Shown: positions 6,421-6,536 of the stretch, piece after piece
Layout: every line of letters begins with the position of its first letter
Numbering within the stretch: the first letter of the stretch is position 1
DNA from: Verrucomicrobiota bacterium
GTDB lineage: Bacteria > Verrucomicrobiota > Verrucomicrobiia > Limisphaerales > UBA9464
DNA length: 6,536 bases
Assembly: GCA_947454295.1 (NCBI GenBank)
Contig: CANGMO010000132.1
Coordinates: forward strand, 1-6,536
Direction: 5' to 3'
The notes under the pieces: model-generated
What the model was told of the DNA's origin: nothing
Databases searched by the model: none
The model's input: only the letters and a program-made list of their open reading frames with translations
Translations under genes and position numbers: made by a program

Positions 6421-6536
6421 ATGTTCAGGATTCGGGTCGGCGACATCGGGGTGGGGATCAAGCGTACCCGCAACTTCGCCCAGCACACCGACTCGTTGCG
6501 GACGCCATCGCTCAAGCCTCGATCCGATTGCGCAGC
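6408..6536 (-). CDS. 3' end of a convergent gene (partial, runs off the right edge)
   Basis: A minus-strand frame enters from the right edge and ends at a TAG at 6410-6408. Its last 42 residues end in KLRVRLIPTPMSPTRILNMQLR in two pieces: KLRVRLIPTP, then MSPTRILNMQLR. Third codon positions are mostly G or C and the codons are common ones (CTG, ATC, AAC, CAG, CGC), as expected for a gene in this genome. The C-terminus reads as an ordinary beta-strand-rich ending. The frame stops 4 bp after the large plus-strand gene, making a tight convergent pair. A second minus frame is also open here, so openness alone does not prove it. The family is not recognisable from this fragment. Confidence 0.5.
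   Translation of the reverse strand, partial: AAQSDRGLSDGVRNESVCWAKLRVRLIPTPMSPTRILNMQLR

Overview
This is a GC-rich, typically bacterial window. It is dominated by one very large secreted modular protein of a kind common in Verrucomicrobiota and related PVC bacteria: lamin-tail domains, a CotH-type kinase domain, chitobiase C-terminal-like Ig folds and a DxDxDG calcium-type motif near the C-terminus. I infer a Verrucomicrobiota-like host from this architecture and from the absence of any marker pointing elsewhere. There is no rRNA, tRNA, CRISPR array, transposase or phage gene.

Layout: Positions 1-1687 hold a leftward (minus-strand) cluster, listed in transcription order. Gene B (1687-845) is a single-pass membrane protein with a proline-rich linker. 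Gene A (864-148) is a second single-pass membrane protein; it overlaps the end of B by 20 bp and has a near-perfect Shine-Dalgarno sequence inside B. A probable lipoprotein start (68 to beyond the left edge) follows. Positions 1688-1864 are a divergent intergenic region without a clear sigma-70 promoter, but with a short perfect inverted repeat. Positions 1865-6403 encode the 1512-residue CotH/lamin-tail protein on the plus strand. Positions 6408-6536 probably hold the 3' end of a convergent minus-strand gene.

How the parts may work together: all four genes whose N-terminus is visible carry a signal peptide, signal anchor or lipobox, so the locus looks devoted to the cell envelope or secretion. 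The C-terminal segments of A and B resemble each other, and both faintly resemble the alpha-beta-hairpin unit of secretin N0/STN-type domains. That is a pattern reading by eye, not a database result. Whether the minus-strand cluster serves export or anchoring of the big protein is speculation from divergent adjacency only.

Most other long open frames here, including a 647-codon antisense frame inside the large gene, are shadows produced by high GC content and are left out.
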